Below the pieces are notes generated by a model, which ran no database searches, was not told where the DNA came from, and saw nothing but the letters and a program-made list of their open reading frames with translations. From positions 992,001-1,056,000 of the forward strand of contig NZ_CP047409.1 in assembly GCF_013487865.1 (NCBI RefSeq): 64,000 nucleotides of DNA, written 5' to 3'. Every line of letters starts with the position of its first letter. Position 1 is the first letter of the stretch. The DNA comes from Lactobacillus johnsonii (GTDB taxonomy: Bacteria > Bacillota > Bacilli > Lactobacillales > Lactobacillaceae). Of the stretch, positions 1-8,416 are shown in pieces. The position numbers and the translations under genes are program-made.

Positions 1-557
1 ATCTTTAATATAGAACCTACAAAGCTTGCAGCATTTGATAAGCGTCCTGTTCTTTTTAAATGACTAAGATTGTCTACCATAAATCTAACATCAGTAGTGT
101 TTCTTAAATCCTTTAAGTCATGCATGATTAAATCAATATCAGCTCCGGCTTTGACTAATCGACCAGCTAATATTGCAGCATTAGCTTCTCCTGCACAGGT
201 TATTTTACAATCAAAGGGATGAATATTAATTCTGCTTTCTTCATCAGCCACACTTAAAACATTATTGTAAAAGCTAGAAATACCGCTTGAAAGAGTAATA
301 ATAATTAGGTCGGTATAACCTTCATCAATGTATTTATCAACGTATTTTTTTACGATTCCAATTGAGGGTTGAGATGTAGTCGGAAGAGTAGAAGAACTGC
401 TTAGCTTTTCATAAAATTCATGGAAACCAATATCAATTAAATCCAGATATTCTTTATTATCCCAGATAATTGGAATTGGTAAGACATCAATTCCATATTT
501 CTCGCATTGTTCTTTAGTTAAATAAGATGAACTGTCAGTTAAAACGCCGATTTTCAT
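1..557 (-). CDS. DegV family protein, C-terminus cut off by window edge
   Basis: The reading frame begins with ATG at 557, preceded by a strong GGAGG site, and runs off the left edge without a stop. About 185 residues are visible. The start MKIGVLTDSSSYL matches the DegV N-terminal motif, with TSQPS and SSGISSFYNN further in and a later R(T)GRLSNAA motif typical of the family. DegV proteins bind fatty acids; in Firmicutes related FakB proteins hand fatty acids to a FakA kinase. Which lipid this copy binds cannot be told. A second DegV gene lies at 10808-11695. It is read divergently from the gene at 690. Confidence in the family is high; a FakB role is inference. Confidence 0.9.
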   Translation of the reverse strand, partial: MKIGVLTDSSSYLTKEQCEKYGIDVLPIPIIWDNKEYLDLIDIGFHEFYEKLSSSSTLPTTSQPSIGIVKKYVDKYIDEGYTDLIIITLSSGISSFYNNVLSVADEESRINIHPFDCKITCAGEANAAILAGRLVKAGADIDLIMHDLKDLRNTTDVRFMVDNLSHLKRTGRLSNAASFVGSILK

Positions 558-689
558 GTTGTTATTTTCCTCCATATTCTTGTTTAATATTATAGTCTAG
601 AACGCTATTTTAAACAAAAACGTAAATCTGCTTGATTTTTGTTACAATAGAGGTAATTAACAAATAGGGTGTGACCTAAATTCTAAATT

Positions 690-1034
690 ATGAAAAAACA
701 TTTTATTTTTTTAGGCGCTGCTGGTGTAATTTATTACTCCTGGCTCCTAGCACTAATTTTTGCAGCCTTTATTGTCGGGTATGAAAGCAATAAAGCAATT
801 AGCTATCCTGCACTTAACTTAGGAGCTATTTTTGTGGTTATAGTTATTTATACCTGGTTTAATTCTTATTTTCAGAAAGAAGCAAGTGTTTACTGGCTAA
901 AACTACCATATCGTCAGAAACTTCAGCTTCAAAATTTAAAGATTAAGTGGCAATGGAAGGCATTTGTTGTATATGAAGCAAAGAGTAAGATTAATACTTA
1001 CTTGCTTTTAGCACTTAAAAGAAAGAAGGAATGA
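690..1034 (+). CDS. Small membrane protein of unknown function
   Basis: This 114-residue protein has two strongly hydrophobic stretches at about residues 5-30 and 40-58, followed by a basic Lys/Arg-rich tail that would face the cytoplasm. I do not recognise a family. It ends 2 bases before the likely TTG start of fhs, so the two are probably co-transcribed. The ribosome binding site is poor (only a GGGTGTGA stretch upstream), so a slightly different start is possible. The preceding 130 bases form the divergent control region shared with the DegV gene at the left edge. Confidence 0.7.
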   Translation: MKKHFIFLGAAGVIYYSWLLALIFAAFIVGYESNKAISYPALNLGAIFVVIVIYTWFNSYFQKEASVYWLKLPYRQKLQLQNLKIKWQWKAFVVYEAKSKINTYLLLALKRKKE

Positions 1035-1036
1035 AT

Positions 1037-2710
1037 TTGAAGTCAGATATTGAAATCGCACAAGACACTAAAGAATTACCTATTACAGAAATTGCAAAAA
1101 AAGTTGATCTTCAACCAGATGAAATTGAACTTTATGGTAATGATAAGGCTAAGATTAGCTGGAAGGGAATTAACAGAATTAAACAAGGTAAAAAGCTTGG
1201 TAAGCTAATTCTTGTTACTTCAATTAGTCCTACGCCAGCTGGTGAAGGAAAATCTACTATTACCATTGGTTTAGGGGATGCAATCAGCAACCAACTTCAC
1301 AAAAATACTTTAATTGCATTAAGAGAACCCTCAATGGGTCCTGTTTTTGGATTAAAAGGTGGTGCAACTGGTGGTGGATGTGCACAGATCATCCCAATGG
1401 AAGATATTAATTTACATTTTACTGGTGATATGCACGCATTAACTAGTGCAATTGATACTTTGGCTGCTTTAGTTGATAACTATATTTATCAAGATAATAG
1501 TCTAGAGCTAGATCCTAATCGTATCTTATTAAAACGTGGAATTGACGTTAATGATCGTACTTTAAGAAAAATCACTATCGGACAAGGTTCACGTTTTAAT
1601 GGAATAGAACATGAAGCTAGCTTTGCAATTATTGTAGCTAATGAATTAATGGCTATTTTATGTTTAGCAACTGATATTGATGACTTGAAAAAGCGCATTG
1701 GAAATATGCTAGTTGGCTTTTCTGTGAAAGATGAACCTGTTTATGTTAAAGACTTAGGGTTTGAGGGGGCAATTGCTGCGCTTTTATCAACCGCATTAAA
1801 GCCTAACTTAGTTCAAACACTTGAACATACCCCAGCAATTGTTCATGGCGGTCCATTTGCTAACATTGCTCATGGTGCTAATTCAGTAATTGCTACTAAT
1901 ACCGCTTTACACTTAAGCGACTATGTTTTGACTGAAGCTGGTTTTGGAGCAGACCTGGGTGGCCAAAAGTTTATGGATTTTGTTTCTAACCATTTAGATA
2001 AACGTCCTGACGCTGTAGTAGTAGTTGCAACCGTAAGAGCGTTGAAGTATCAAGCAGAAGAGACAACTGATCACTTAGATGAGGAAAATATTCCAGCTTT
2101 AGAAAAAGGTTTTGAGAACTTAAAGCGCCATATGGAAAACATGGCTCATTATGGTGTACCTGTAATTGTACTAATAAATAAATTTGCTAGTGATACTGAA
2201 CAAGAACTATCAAAATTGAAAGAACTTGTTAAAGCTGATGGCTTTGAATGTGAAGTAGTCTCTTACCATGATGAAGGATCAAAGGGCGGAATTAAGGCCG
2301 CAGAAAAAGTGGTTGAGTTAACTAATAAAGCTAGTGACTTTACCTCAGTATATGAACCTACTGACTCTGTAGAAGAAAAAATTAGTAAAATCGCCCATAA
2401 TATTTATCATGCCAAGGATATTGAATATTCTGATAAAGCTAAGGATCAATTAGCAGAAATTAAGAAAATGGGTAAAGACAACTTACCAGTAATTATGGCT
2501 AAAACACAGTATAGCTTTACTGATAAAAAGAGTATCTTAGGAGCTCCAGAATATTTTACACTCCATGTTAAGAATTTAGCTCTTAAAAATGGAGCAGGTT
2601 TTATTGTGGTAGCTACGGGATCTATTTTAGATATGCCAGGATTGCCAAAACATCCAGCTGCCTTAGATATTGATGTAGATAATAACGGAAAGATTTCAGG
2701 ATTATTCTAA
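1037..2710 (+). CDS. fhs: Formate-tetrahydrofolate ligase
   Basis: The enzyme joins formate to tetrahydrofolate with ATP, giving 10-formyl-THF for purine and fMet-tRNA synthesis; it is cytosolic. The P-loop region reads TPAGEGKST and is followed by [19 protein letters not shown], both family hallmarks. I chose TTG at 1037 rather than ATG at 1031: AAGGA at 1026-1030 lies directly against the ATG but 6 bases before the TTG, and a product beginning MKSDIEIAQ matches the usual N-terminus of the family. The length is then 557 residues, as expected. It lies 2 bases after the upstream small gene and overlaps lspA by one base (TAATG), so these form an operon. Confidence 0.97.
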   Translation: MKSDIEIAQDTKELPITEIAKKVDLQPDEIELYGNDKAKISWKGINRIKQGKKLGKLILVTSISPTPAGEGKSTITIGLGDAISNQLHKNTLIALREPSMGPVFGLKGGATGGGCAQIIPMEDINLHFTGDMHALTSAIDTLAALVDNYIYQDNSLELDPNRILLKRGIDVNDRTLRKITIGQGSRFNGIEHEASFAIIVANELMAILCLATDIDDLKKRIGNMLVGFSVKDEPVYVKDLGFEGAIAALLSTALKPNLVQTLEHTPAIVHGGPFANIAHGANSVIATNTALHLSDYVLTEAGFGADLGGQKFMDFVSNHLDKRPDAVVVVATVRALKYQAEETTDHLDEENIPALEKGFENLKRHMENMAHYGVPVIVLINKFASDTEQELSKLKELVKADGFECEVVSYHDEGSKGGIKAAEKVVELTNKASDFTSVYEPTDSVEEKISKIAHNIYHAKDIEYSDKAKDQLAEIKKMGKDNLPVIMAKTQYSFTDKKSILGAPEYFTLHVKNLALKNGAGFIVVATGSILDMPGLPKHPAALDIDVDNNGKISGLF

Positions 2711-3174
2711 TGAGTAAAGCTAAACAAGCCTTATATCTAATAATTTCTTTATTAGTAATTATTGCAGATCAATTATTAAAGAATTATATAGTTACTAATT
2801 TTAAAATTGGTGATGAAAAGACCATTATTCCTGGTGTCCTTTCATTTACATATTTACAAAACGATGGAGCAGCCTGGAATATCTTCAGTGGACAAATGAT
2901 TTTATTTTATTTAATTAGTATTGCCGCTATTGCAGTTGTAATTTACTATCTTTTTAATCCCAAATATAAAAATGGCCTTTTTGATACAGGATTAGCCTTA
3001 GTTTTAGGTGGAATCATTGGTAACTTTATTGATCGTTTGCATCTAAAATATGTAATTGATATGTTGCAACTAGATTTTATTCAATTTAATATCTTTAATA
3101 TTGCGGACAGCGCAATTACAGTTGGAATTATCTTAGTTTTTATCTATCTAATATTTATAAGCGAAAAAGACTAA
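2710..3174 (+). CDS. lspA: Lipoprotein signal peptidase (signal peptidase II)
   Basis: This 154-residue integral membrane aspartyl protease removes the signal peptide from prolipoproteins after lipid attachment. Four hydrophobic segments can be seen. The GNFIDR motif (about residues 104-109) and the two catalytic aspartates, D117 in YVIDML and D133 in NIADSAI, are all present. Its start shares a base with the fhs stop codon, suggesting translational coupling. The order lspA-rluD is conserved in Firmicutes, where the pyrimidine operon beginning with pyrR often follows; here degenerate carA/carB genes follow instead. Confidence 0.97.
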   Translation: MSKAKQALYLIISLLVIIADQLLKNYIVTNFKIGDEKTIIPGVLSFTYLQNDGAAWNIFSGQMILFYLISIAAIAVVIYYLFNPKYKNGLFDTGLALVLGGIIGNFIDRLHLKYVIDMLQLDFIQFNIFNIADSAITVGIILVFIYLIFISEKD

Positions 3175-3188
3175 AGGACGAAGAGTAA

Positions 3189-4103
3189 ATGACTAAAAAT
3201 TATAAGTTAGTAATTGATGGGGAAAAAGGACGTTTAGATAAGGTAATCGCTGAGAAAATTACAGATTTAAGTCGAACTAAGATTAAGGAATTAGTTAATG
3301 ATAAAAATATTTTAGTTAATAATAAAGCTGAAAAAGTATCTTATAAAGTACAGTCTGGGGATGTAATTGATGTTACTATTCCGCCTGTTAAGCCATTATC
3401 ATTAGAAGCTGAAAACTTACATCTTGATATTGTTTATGAAGATTCGGATGTGATTGTGGTTAATAAGCCTCAAGGGATGGTTGTTCATCCCTCAGCCGGC
3501 CATCCAGATCATACCTTAGTCAACGGATTACTTTATCATACACGTGATTTAGCTGATAGTCCTGAAGGGTTTCGTCCAGGGATTGTTCATCGAATTGATA
3601 AAGATACCTCTGGTTTATTAATGATAGCTAAAAATGATAAAGCACGTGAAAGCTTAGAAAAGCAATTAGCAGAAAAGATAAATAAAAGAGAATATTTGGC
3701 AATTGTTCATGGTAATTTTGAAGTTAAAAATGGCGTAATCAATGCTCCGATTGGTAGAAATCCAAATAATCGAAAGCAAATGGCGGTTAATCCAAAGGGG
3801 AAAGCTGCAGTTACACACTTTACAGTACTAGAGCAATTTAAAAATTATAGTTTAGTCAAATGTGTACTGGAAACGGGTAGAACGCATCAAATTAGAGTGC
3901 ATATGAAGTACATCGGTCATCCATTAGCTGGCGATCCCTTATATGGCCCAAAGAAAACCTTGTCAGGCTATGGACAATTTTTGCATGCCAAGACTTTGGG
4001 ATTTTATCAACCTTCTACGAATGAATGGTTGGAATTTTCTGCACCATTGCCAACAATTTTTGAAAAACAATTAGAGAATTTACGACAAGAAATGAAGCAA
4101 TAG
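3189..4103 (+). CDS. rluD: RluD-type rRNA pseudouridine synthase
   Basis: This 304-residue protein has an N-terminal S4 RNA-binding domain (about residues 13-75) and a pseudouridine synthase domain with catalytic Asp137 in HRIDKDTSGL. Further family motifs are GRTHQIRVHMKYIGHPLAGDPLYG near residues 230-260. RluD-family enzymes convert uridines in 23S rRNA to pseudouridine; the exact target positions of this paralogue cannot be read from sequence. It begins 14 bases after lspA, with AGGACGAAGAG upstream as the ribosome binding site, and is 3 bases from the carA-like gene. Confidence 0.93.
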   Translation: MTKNYKLVIDGEKGRLDKVIAEKITDLSRTKIKELVNDKNILVNNKAEKVSYKVQSGDVIDVTIPPVKPLSLEAENLHLDIVYEDSDVIVVNKPQGMVVHPSAGHPDHTLVNGLLYHTRDLADSPEGFRPGIVHRIDKDTSGLLMIAKNDKARESLEKQLAEKINKREYLAIVHGNFEVKNGVINAPIGRNPNNRKQMAVNPKGKAAVTHFTVLEQFKNYSLVKCVLETGRTHQIRVHMKYIGHPLAGDPLYGPKKTLSGYGQFLHAKTLGFYQPSTNEWLEFSAPLPTIFEKQLENLRQEMKQ

Positions 4104-4106
4104 ATT

Positions 4107-5162
4107 ATGAAAAGATATTTAATTCTTGAAGACGGAACTGCATTTTCGGGGCACGGTTTTGGTGCTCCCATTACTGCTACAGGGGAGCTCGGTATTCAAA
4201 CAAGCAATTTTGGATATCAGGAAGCAATTTCCGACCCTGCCAATTTTGGTAAGATTTTGGCTTTTACTACTCCAATGATTGGTGGAAGTGGTATTAATGC
4301 AATCGACTATGAATCAATTGATCCGAGTGTACGTGGAATAATTGCTAACGATATTGCTTTTCATATTTCTGCTAATCCAACTTTTCAAGATTTAAATGAT
4401 TTTCTAAAAGAGAAAAGAATTCCAGCAATCTACGGTGTTGATACTCGCGCTTTAGTTCAAAAATTGAAGAATAAGCGGGTTATTAAAGCGTCTATTATGG
4501 ATACAGATGATGCCCATGCTTTTGATCAAATAAAGGCCCTGGTTTTACCAAAAAACAAAACAGCACAAATATCTACAACGCATCCTTATGCTGCCCCAAA
4601 TATTGGAAAAACTGTAGCTGTAATTGATCTTGGTTTAAAGCATTCATTACTGCGCTCCCTTTCTTTACGGAAAATTAATAGTGTGGTTTTACCATACAAT
4701 GCATCGATTTACGATATTATTAATCTTCGAGCTGATGCAATTGTTATTTCTAATGGGCCAAGTAGAGTAGAAGAAGTTGCACCATTTTTAAAACCAGTAT
4801 TTGATAAGTTTTACGGGAAATTACCTATTTTAGGAATTGGCTTAGGCTTTTTAGCAATTAGTAATTATTTAGACCTAGAACTCTTGGACTTAATTCCAGC
4901 CTATAATGGTAGTAATTTTCCAGTTATTGAACAAACTAATAATCGAATTTGGCAAACTGCAATGAATATTGATCAACTAGTAGTACCTGATAGTTTATCT
5001 TTGAATCTTTCACGTAAATATTTTGATTTAAGATCGGAGTTATTAGCAGGCTACAGTATCAAAAAAGATAAAGTTTTAGCAACTGCCTTTAATCCAGAAG
5101 GCTCACCAGGTAATTTTGATGCAGCCAGCATTTATGATCAGTTTTTGAATATGATGGAGTAG
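4107..5162 (+). CDS. carA: Carbamoyl-phosphate synthase small-subunit homologue, catalytic residues lost
   Basis: The 351-residue protein aligns along the full length of CarA: the N-terminal subunit domain (MKRYLILEDG, GYQEAISDP, GVDTRAL) and a class I glutamine amidotransferase domain from about residue 168. Normal CarA has a GICLGHQ nucleophile motif; here it reads GIGLGFL, so the catalytic Cys is Gly245. The partner His-Pro-Glu motif reads Asn329-Pro-Glu331. The NGPGDP loop reads NGPSRV. Glutaminase activity should therefore be absent. The frame is nevertheless intact with no stops, and the gene sits 3 bases from both rluD and carB. A functional pair may exist elsewhere in the genome. The family call is sure; loss of activity is a strong inference. 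Confidence 0.9.
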   Translation: MKRYLILEDGTAFSGHGFGAPITATGELGIQTSNFGYQEAISDPANFGKILAFTTPMIGGSGINAIDYESIDPSVRGIIANDIAFHISANPTFQDLNDFLKEKRIPAIYGVDTRALVQKLKNKRVIKASIMDTDDAHAFDQIKALVLPKNKTAQISTTHPYAAPNIGKTVAVIDLGLKHSLLRSLSLRKINSVVLPYNASIYDIINLRADAIVISNGPSRVEEVAPFLKPVFDKFYGKLPILGIGLGFLAISNYLDLELLDLIPAYNGSNFPVIEQTNNRIWQTAMNIDQLVVPDSLSLNLSRKYFDLRSELLAGYSIKKDKVLATAFNPEGSPGNFDAASIYDQFLNMME

Positions 5163-5165
5163 AGT

Positions 5166-8100
5166 ATGCCTTTACATAATGAAATTAATAAAGTTCTTGT
5201 TATTGGAGCGGGGCCAAGTATTGTTGGAGAAGTAACAGAACTTGATATTCTTGCTAAACAAGCGTTAACGGCTTTTGAAGAAAGTAACGTACAAGTTGTA
5301 TTGATTAATCCCAATCCTGCAACCGTCACAACAGATCCGCATCCTAATGTAAATGTATATCTTGAACCAATGACGTTGCCTTTTGTGAAGCGAATCGTTC
5401 GGATGGAGAAGCCAGATGCTATTATTCCGGCTTTTGGGGGCAAACCGGCTTTAAAACTTACCAGTGAATTATTAGAGTCGGGCATCTTAACCCAAATGAA
5501 TATTGAGTTACTAACTATTAACAGCTTGGCATTGAGTCTATCAGCTCCTCATAATTTCTATAGTTTTCTTAAAGCAAATAAGATTGCGGTGGCCAATCAA
5601 TGGCTGTTAGAAAAAGAAGAGGACTTAAGGCGAGTAATTGAACATGCTCATTTTCCTTTGCTTTTATCAAAAAAGCAGCATTATCGCCCCGATAGCATGA
5701 TCTCTCTAGAAAATCTAGCTCAATTAGAACAATACTTCTTAGATGAAGAATCCGATGACCATTTTAATTGGAAAGATTATCGTTTAACTGAAGATTTATC
5801 GAATTGGGAAGAATTAATTTTTGATATTGTTCGGGATAATAATGGAAACTTTGTATTTGTAGGAAATATTGGCAGTTTAGAACCAGTTGGTATTAACTCT
5901 TCGGATTCTTTATTAGTGACGCCAATTTTAACTAGAAATAATAATCAAATTCAGCGCTTAAGAAATTGCTGTCGAAAGATTGCTAATTGTCTTAATTTAC
6001 ATGGAGCTTTGAGTATTCATTTTGCTGTTAAGCAAAGTGGGGAAGACTTTAATTTTAAAGTATTAAGTATTAAGCCCCGTTTGACTCAGAGTAGTCTGCT
6101 TTCTTATAGAAGTGGCGTATATTCTATTGGATATGTAACGGCCAAAATTGCACTTGGCTATAATTTAAATGAAATTACCGATCCACAATCTGGAATTTCT
6201 GCTGCTGTTGATCCCGTGCAAGATGCTTGCTTTGTAAAATTACCTTATTGGTCTTTCACAGAAGCTGGTTATAATCACTACACTCTTAATAATAAAACCA
6301 CTTCCGGAGGCCAAGCTCTAGGAATTGGTCGTAACTTTGAAAGTGCATTTTTAAAGGCTCTCCAGTCAACTACTGGTTTTTCTAATAATGTTAAGACCTT
6401 TAAAAAGGAATATAAAAAAAGCGAAAAAGAATTATTGCAAGATCTATCGAAGCCTAATGAAATACACCTAATTACACTATTAGCCGCGATAGCAAAGGGA
6501 ATTAATTACCACACTCTTCACCAGCTTTTACATATTCATTTAGTATTTTTGCAGAAGTTTAATCATATTTTGATTTTATTAAAGAAATTACGTAATGATG
6601 AACTTACAGCTGATTTAATGCTGAAAGTAAAGAAAAATGGTTTTTCTAATCGATTAATTGCTGAAATTACGCAGCGAGATGAAAAATCAATTGCTGATTT
6701 ATGTAAAAAATGGTCAATTAAGCCTAGCTATATTGAAATTGATGGAACAGCTGGATTAATTCATCCTAATATTCAAGCTGTTTACAGTAGTTATGGAATT
6801 GAAGATGAAATAATACCACTATCTAATTCGAAAAAATGCCTTCTTTTAGGATTAAAACCATTTCAAGTATCTCTAACTGGAGAATTTGATTATATGCTCT
6901 ACCATGCTGCCAAGACCTTAAAAGAGCAAGGAATTAGTCCTGTGATTATTAGTAATAATCCAGAAAGTGTGAGTGCAGCGTATGATGTATGCGATCGAAT
7001 TTACTTTGAACCAATTACTTTAGAAAATATTCTTGAAGTTGCATGGAAAGAAAATATCAAAGAAGTGGTAACGCAATTTTCTGGCAAACAGATTAATGAA
7101 TATCGCAGTTCACTCTTAGAACATGGGCTAACAATTTTAGGTCAGCCTAATTTGAAGGAAATTCTAAGGGAAGATCATGCAGACGAAGTATATCAGGCCG
7201 GCGTTAATCCAGTCCCAGCTCTTCAATGCGACAATGAAGAAAGCATTTTAGCTTTTGTTAAAAGAAATGGTTTTCCAGCTTTAATTGGTGGTACAAGTAA
7301 CGGTAAGAAGCAAAAATCTGCTGTGGTCTTTGATTTACCAGCTTTACAAAGATATATTGCTGAAAATTCATTAGAGCATATGAATGTTTCGAAGTTTATT
7401 GAAGGTAAAAAGTATGAAGTGACTGCTATTTCTGATGGTAAAAATGTTACTATTCCCGGAATTATTGAACACTTTGAACAGACCGGCTCACATGCCAGTG
7501 ACTCCATAGCTGTCTATCGTCCACAAAATTTATCAACTAATGATCAGCGTAGATTACGTGATAGTGCAATTAGTATTGCCACTAAACTTAATTTAAGAGG
7601 ACCAGTTAACTTACACTTTTTACTAGCTAATGATCAAATCTATTTATTACAAATTAAAAGTTACTCTGGACACAATGTAGCTTTTCTAACTAAAGCACTA
7701 AAAAAAGATATTACAGCTATAACAATGAAAGTTTTGTTAGGAAGTACATTGTCTGAATTAGATCTTCCAAGCGATATTTGGCCATCAAACGACTTAATTC
7801 ACGTTAAAATGCCCGTCTTTTCTTATTTATCATATAGTAGTGAAAATACCTTTGATTCTAAGATGAAGACCTCTGGTAGTGTGATGGGACGAGCCAAGCA
7901 TTTGCCGACTGCCTTGTTTAAAGGATATGAAGGCAGTGATTTAATGATTTCAACATATGGTACTGTCTTTATTTCGGTTAAAGATTCTGAAAAACATAAT
8001 GCAATTAAAATAGCTGCACGTTTTCATCAGTTAGGTTTTAAGCTTTTAGCAACTGAAGGTACTGCAAATGTATTAGCTGAAGAGGGAATAACAACAGGAA

Positions 8101-8330
8101 TTATTGAAAAGGTTCAAGAGGGAAGCAATAGCTTACTTGAAAAGATAAAGCAGCATCGAATTAATCTAGTAATCAATGTAACCAGTTTATCCGACTCTGC
8201 TAGTCATGATGCAATTATGATTAAAGATGCAGCTTTAAGCACACATATTCCTGTTTTTTCTAGTTTACAATCAGCGCAAGATGTTTTAATAGTACTTGAA
8301 ACTTTAGCAATGACTACTCAGCCTTTGTAA
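5166..8330 (+). CDS. carB: Carbamoyl-phosphate synthase large-subunit homologue, both ATP-grasp sites degenerate
   Basis: The 1054-residue product has CarB architecture throughout: two carboxyphosphate/carbamate halves (about 1-400 and 550-930), a linker, and a C-terminal MGS-like allosteric domain (about 930-1054, with LATEGTANVL). The metal and ATP ligands are changed in both halves. In the first, the usual Gln, Glu and Asn ligands are His285, Ser301 and Lys303 (SIKPR instead of EVNPR). In the second, they are His817, Gln829 and Lys831 (QIKS instead of EVNPR). The glycine-rich ATP loops are also gone. It cannot be a normal CPSase, yet the frame is complete. It probably acts with the equally altered CarA as a structural or regulatory relic, or is decaying. 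Confidence 0.9.
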   Translation: MPLHNEINKVLVIGAGPSIVGEVTELDILAKQALTAFEESNVQVVLINPNPATVTTDPHPNVNVYLEPMTLPFVKRIVRMEKPDAIIPAFGGKPALKLTSELLESGILTQMNIELLTINSLALSLSAPHNFYSFLKANKIAVANQWLLEKEEDLRRVIEHAHFPLLLSKKQHYRPDSMISLENLAQLEQYFLDEESDDHFNWKDYRLTEDLSNWEELIFDIVRDNNGNFVFVGNIGSLEPVGINSSDSLLVTPILTRNNNQIQRLRNCCRKIANCLNLHGALSIHFAVKQSGEDFNFKVLSIKPRLTQSSLLSYRSGVYSIGYVTAKIALGYNLNEITDPQSGISAAVDPVQDACFVKLPYWSFTEAGYNHYTLNNKTTSGGQALGIGRNFESAFLKALQSTTGFSNNVKTFKKEYKKSEKELLQDLSKPNEIHLITLLAAIAKGINYHTLHQLLHIHLVFLQKFNHILILLKKLRNDELTADLMLKVKKNGFSNRLIAEITQRDEKSIADLCKKWSIKPSYIEIDGTAGLIHPNIQAVYSSYGIEDEIIPLSNSKKCLLLGLKPFQVSLTGEFDYMLYHAAKTLKEQGISPVIISNNPESVSAAYDVCDRIYFEPITLENILEVAWKENIKEVVTQFSGKQINEYRSSLLEHGLTILGQPNLKEILREDHADEVYQAGVNPVPALQCDNEESILAFVKRNGFPALIGGTSNGKKQKSAVVFDLPALQRYIAENSLEHMNVSKFIEGKKYEVTAISDGKNVTIPGIIEHFEQTGSHASDSIAVYRPQNLSTNDQRRLRDSAISIATKLNLRGPVNLHFLLANDQIYLLQIKSYSGHNVAFLTKALKKDITAITMKVLLGSTLSELDLPSDIWPSNDLIHVKMPVFSYLSYSSENTFDSKMKTSGSVMGRAKHLPTALFKGYEGSDLMISTYGTVFISVKDSEKHNAIKIAARFHQLGFKLLATEGTANVLAEEGITTGIIEKVQEGSNSLLEKIKQHRINLVINVTSLSDSASHDAIMIKDAALSTHIPVFSSLQSAQDVLIVLETLAMTTQPL

Positions 8331-8360
8331 AATTAAATATTATTTATTATGTAAATTTAG

Positions 8361-8416
8361 AGACTATAGAAAAAGCGCTCATTTTGATATGAACGCTTTT
8401 TTCTATAGTCTTTTTT
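8361..8416. terminator. Bidirectional terminator between carB and rqcH
   Basis: A long inverted repeat (GACTATAGAAAAAGCG... against ...CGCTTTTTTCTATAGTC) is followed by a T run on the + strand and flanked by A-rich sequence on the other side. It lies between two convergent genes and overlaps the rqcH stop codon at 8403-8405, so it can end both transcripts. Confidence 0.9.

Noticed and set aside
1031-1036. ATG start for fhs at 1031
   Set aside because: The AAGGA site touches this ATG; TTG at 1037 has proper spacing and gives the family N-terminus.
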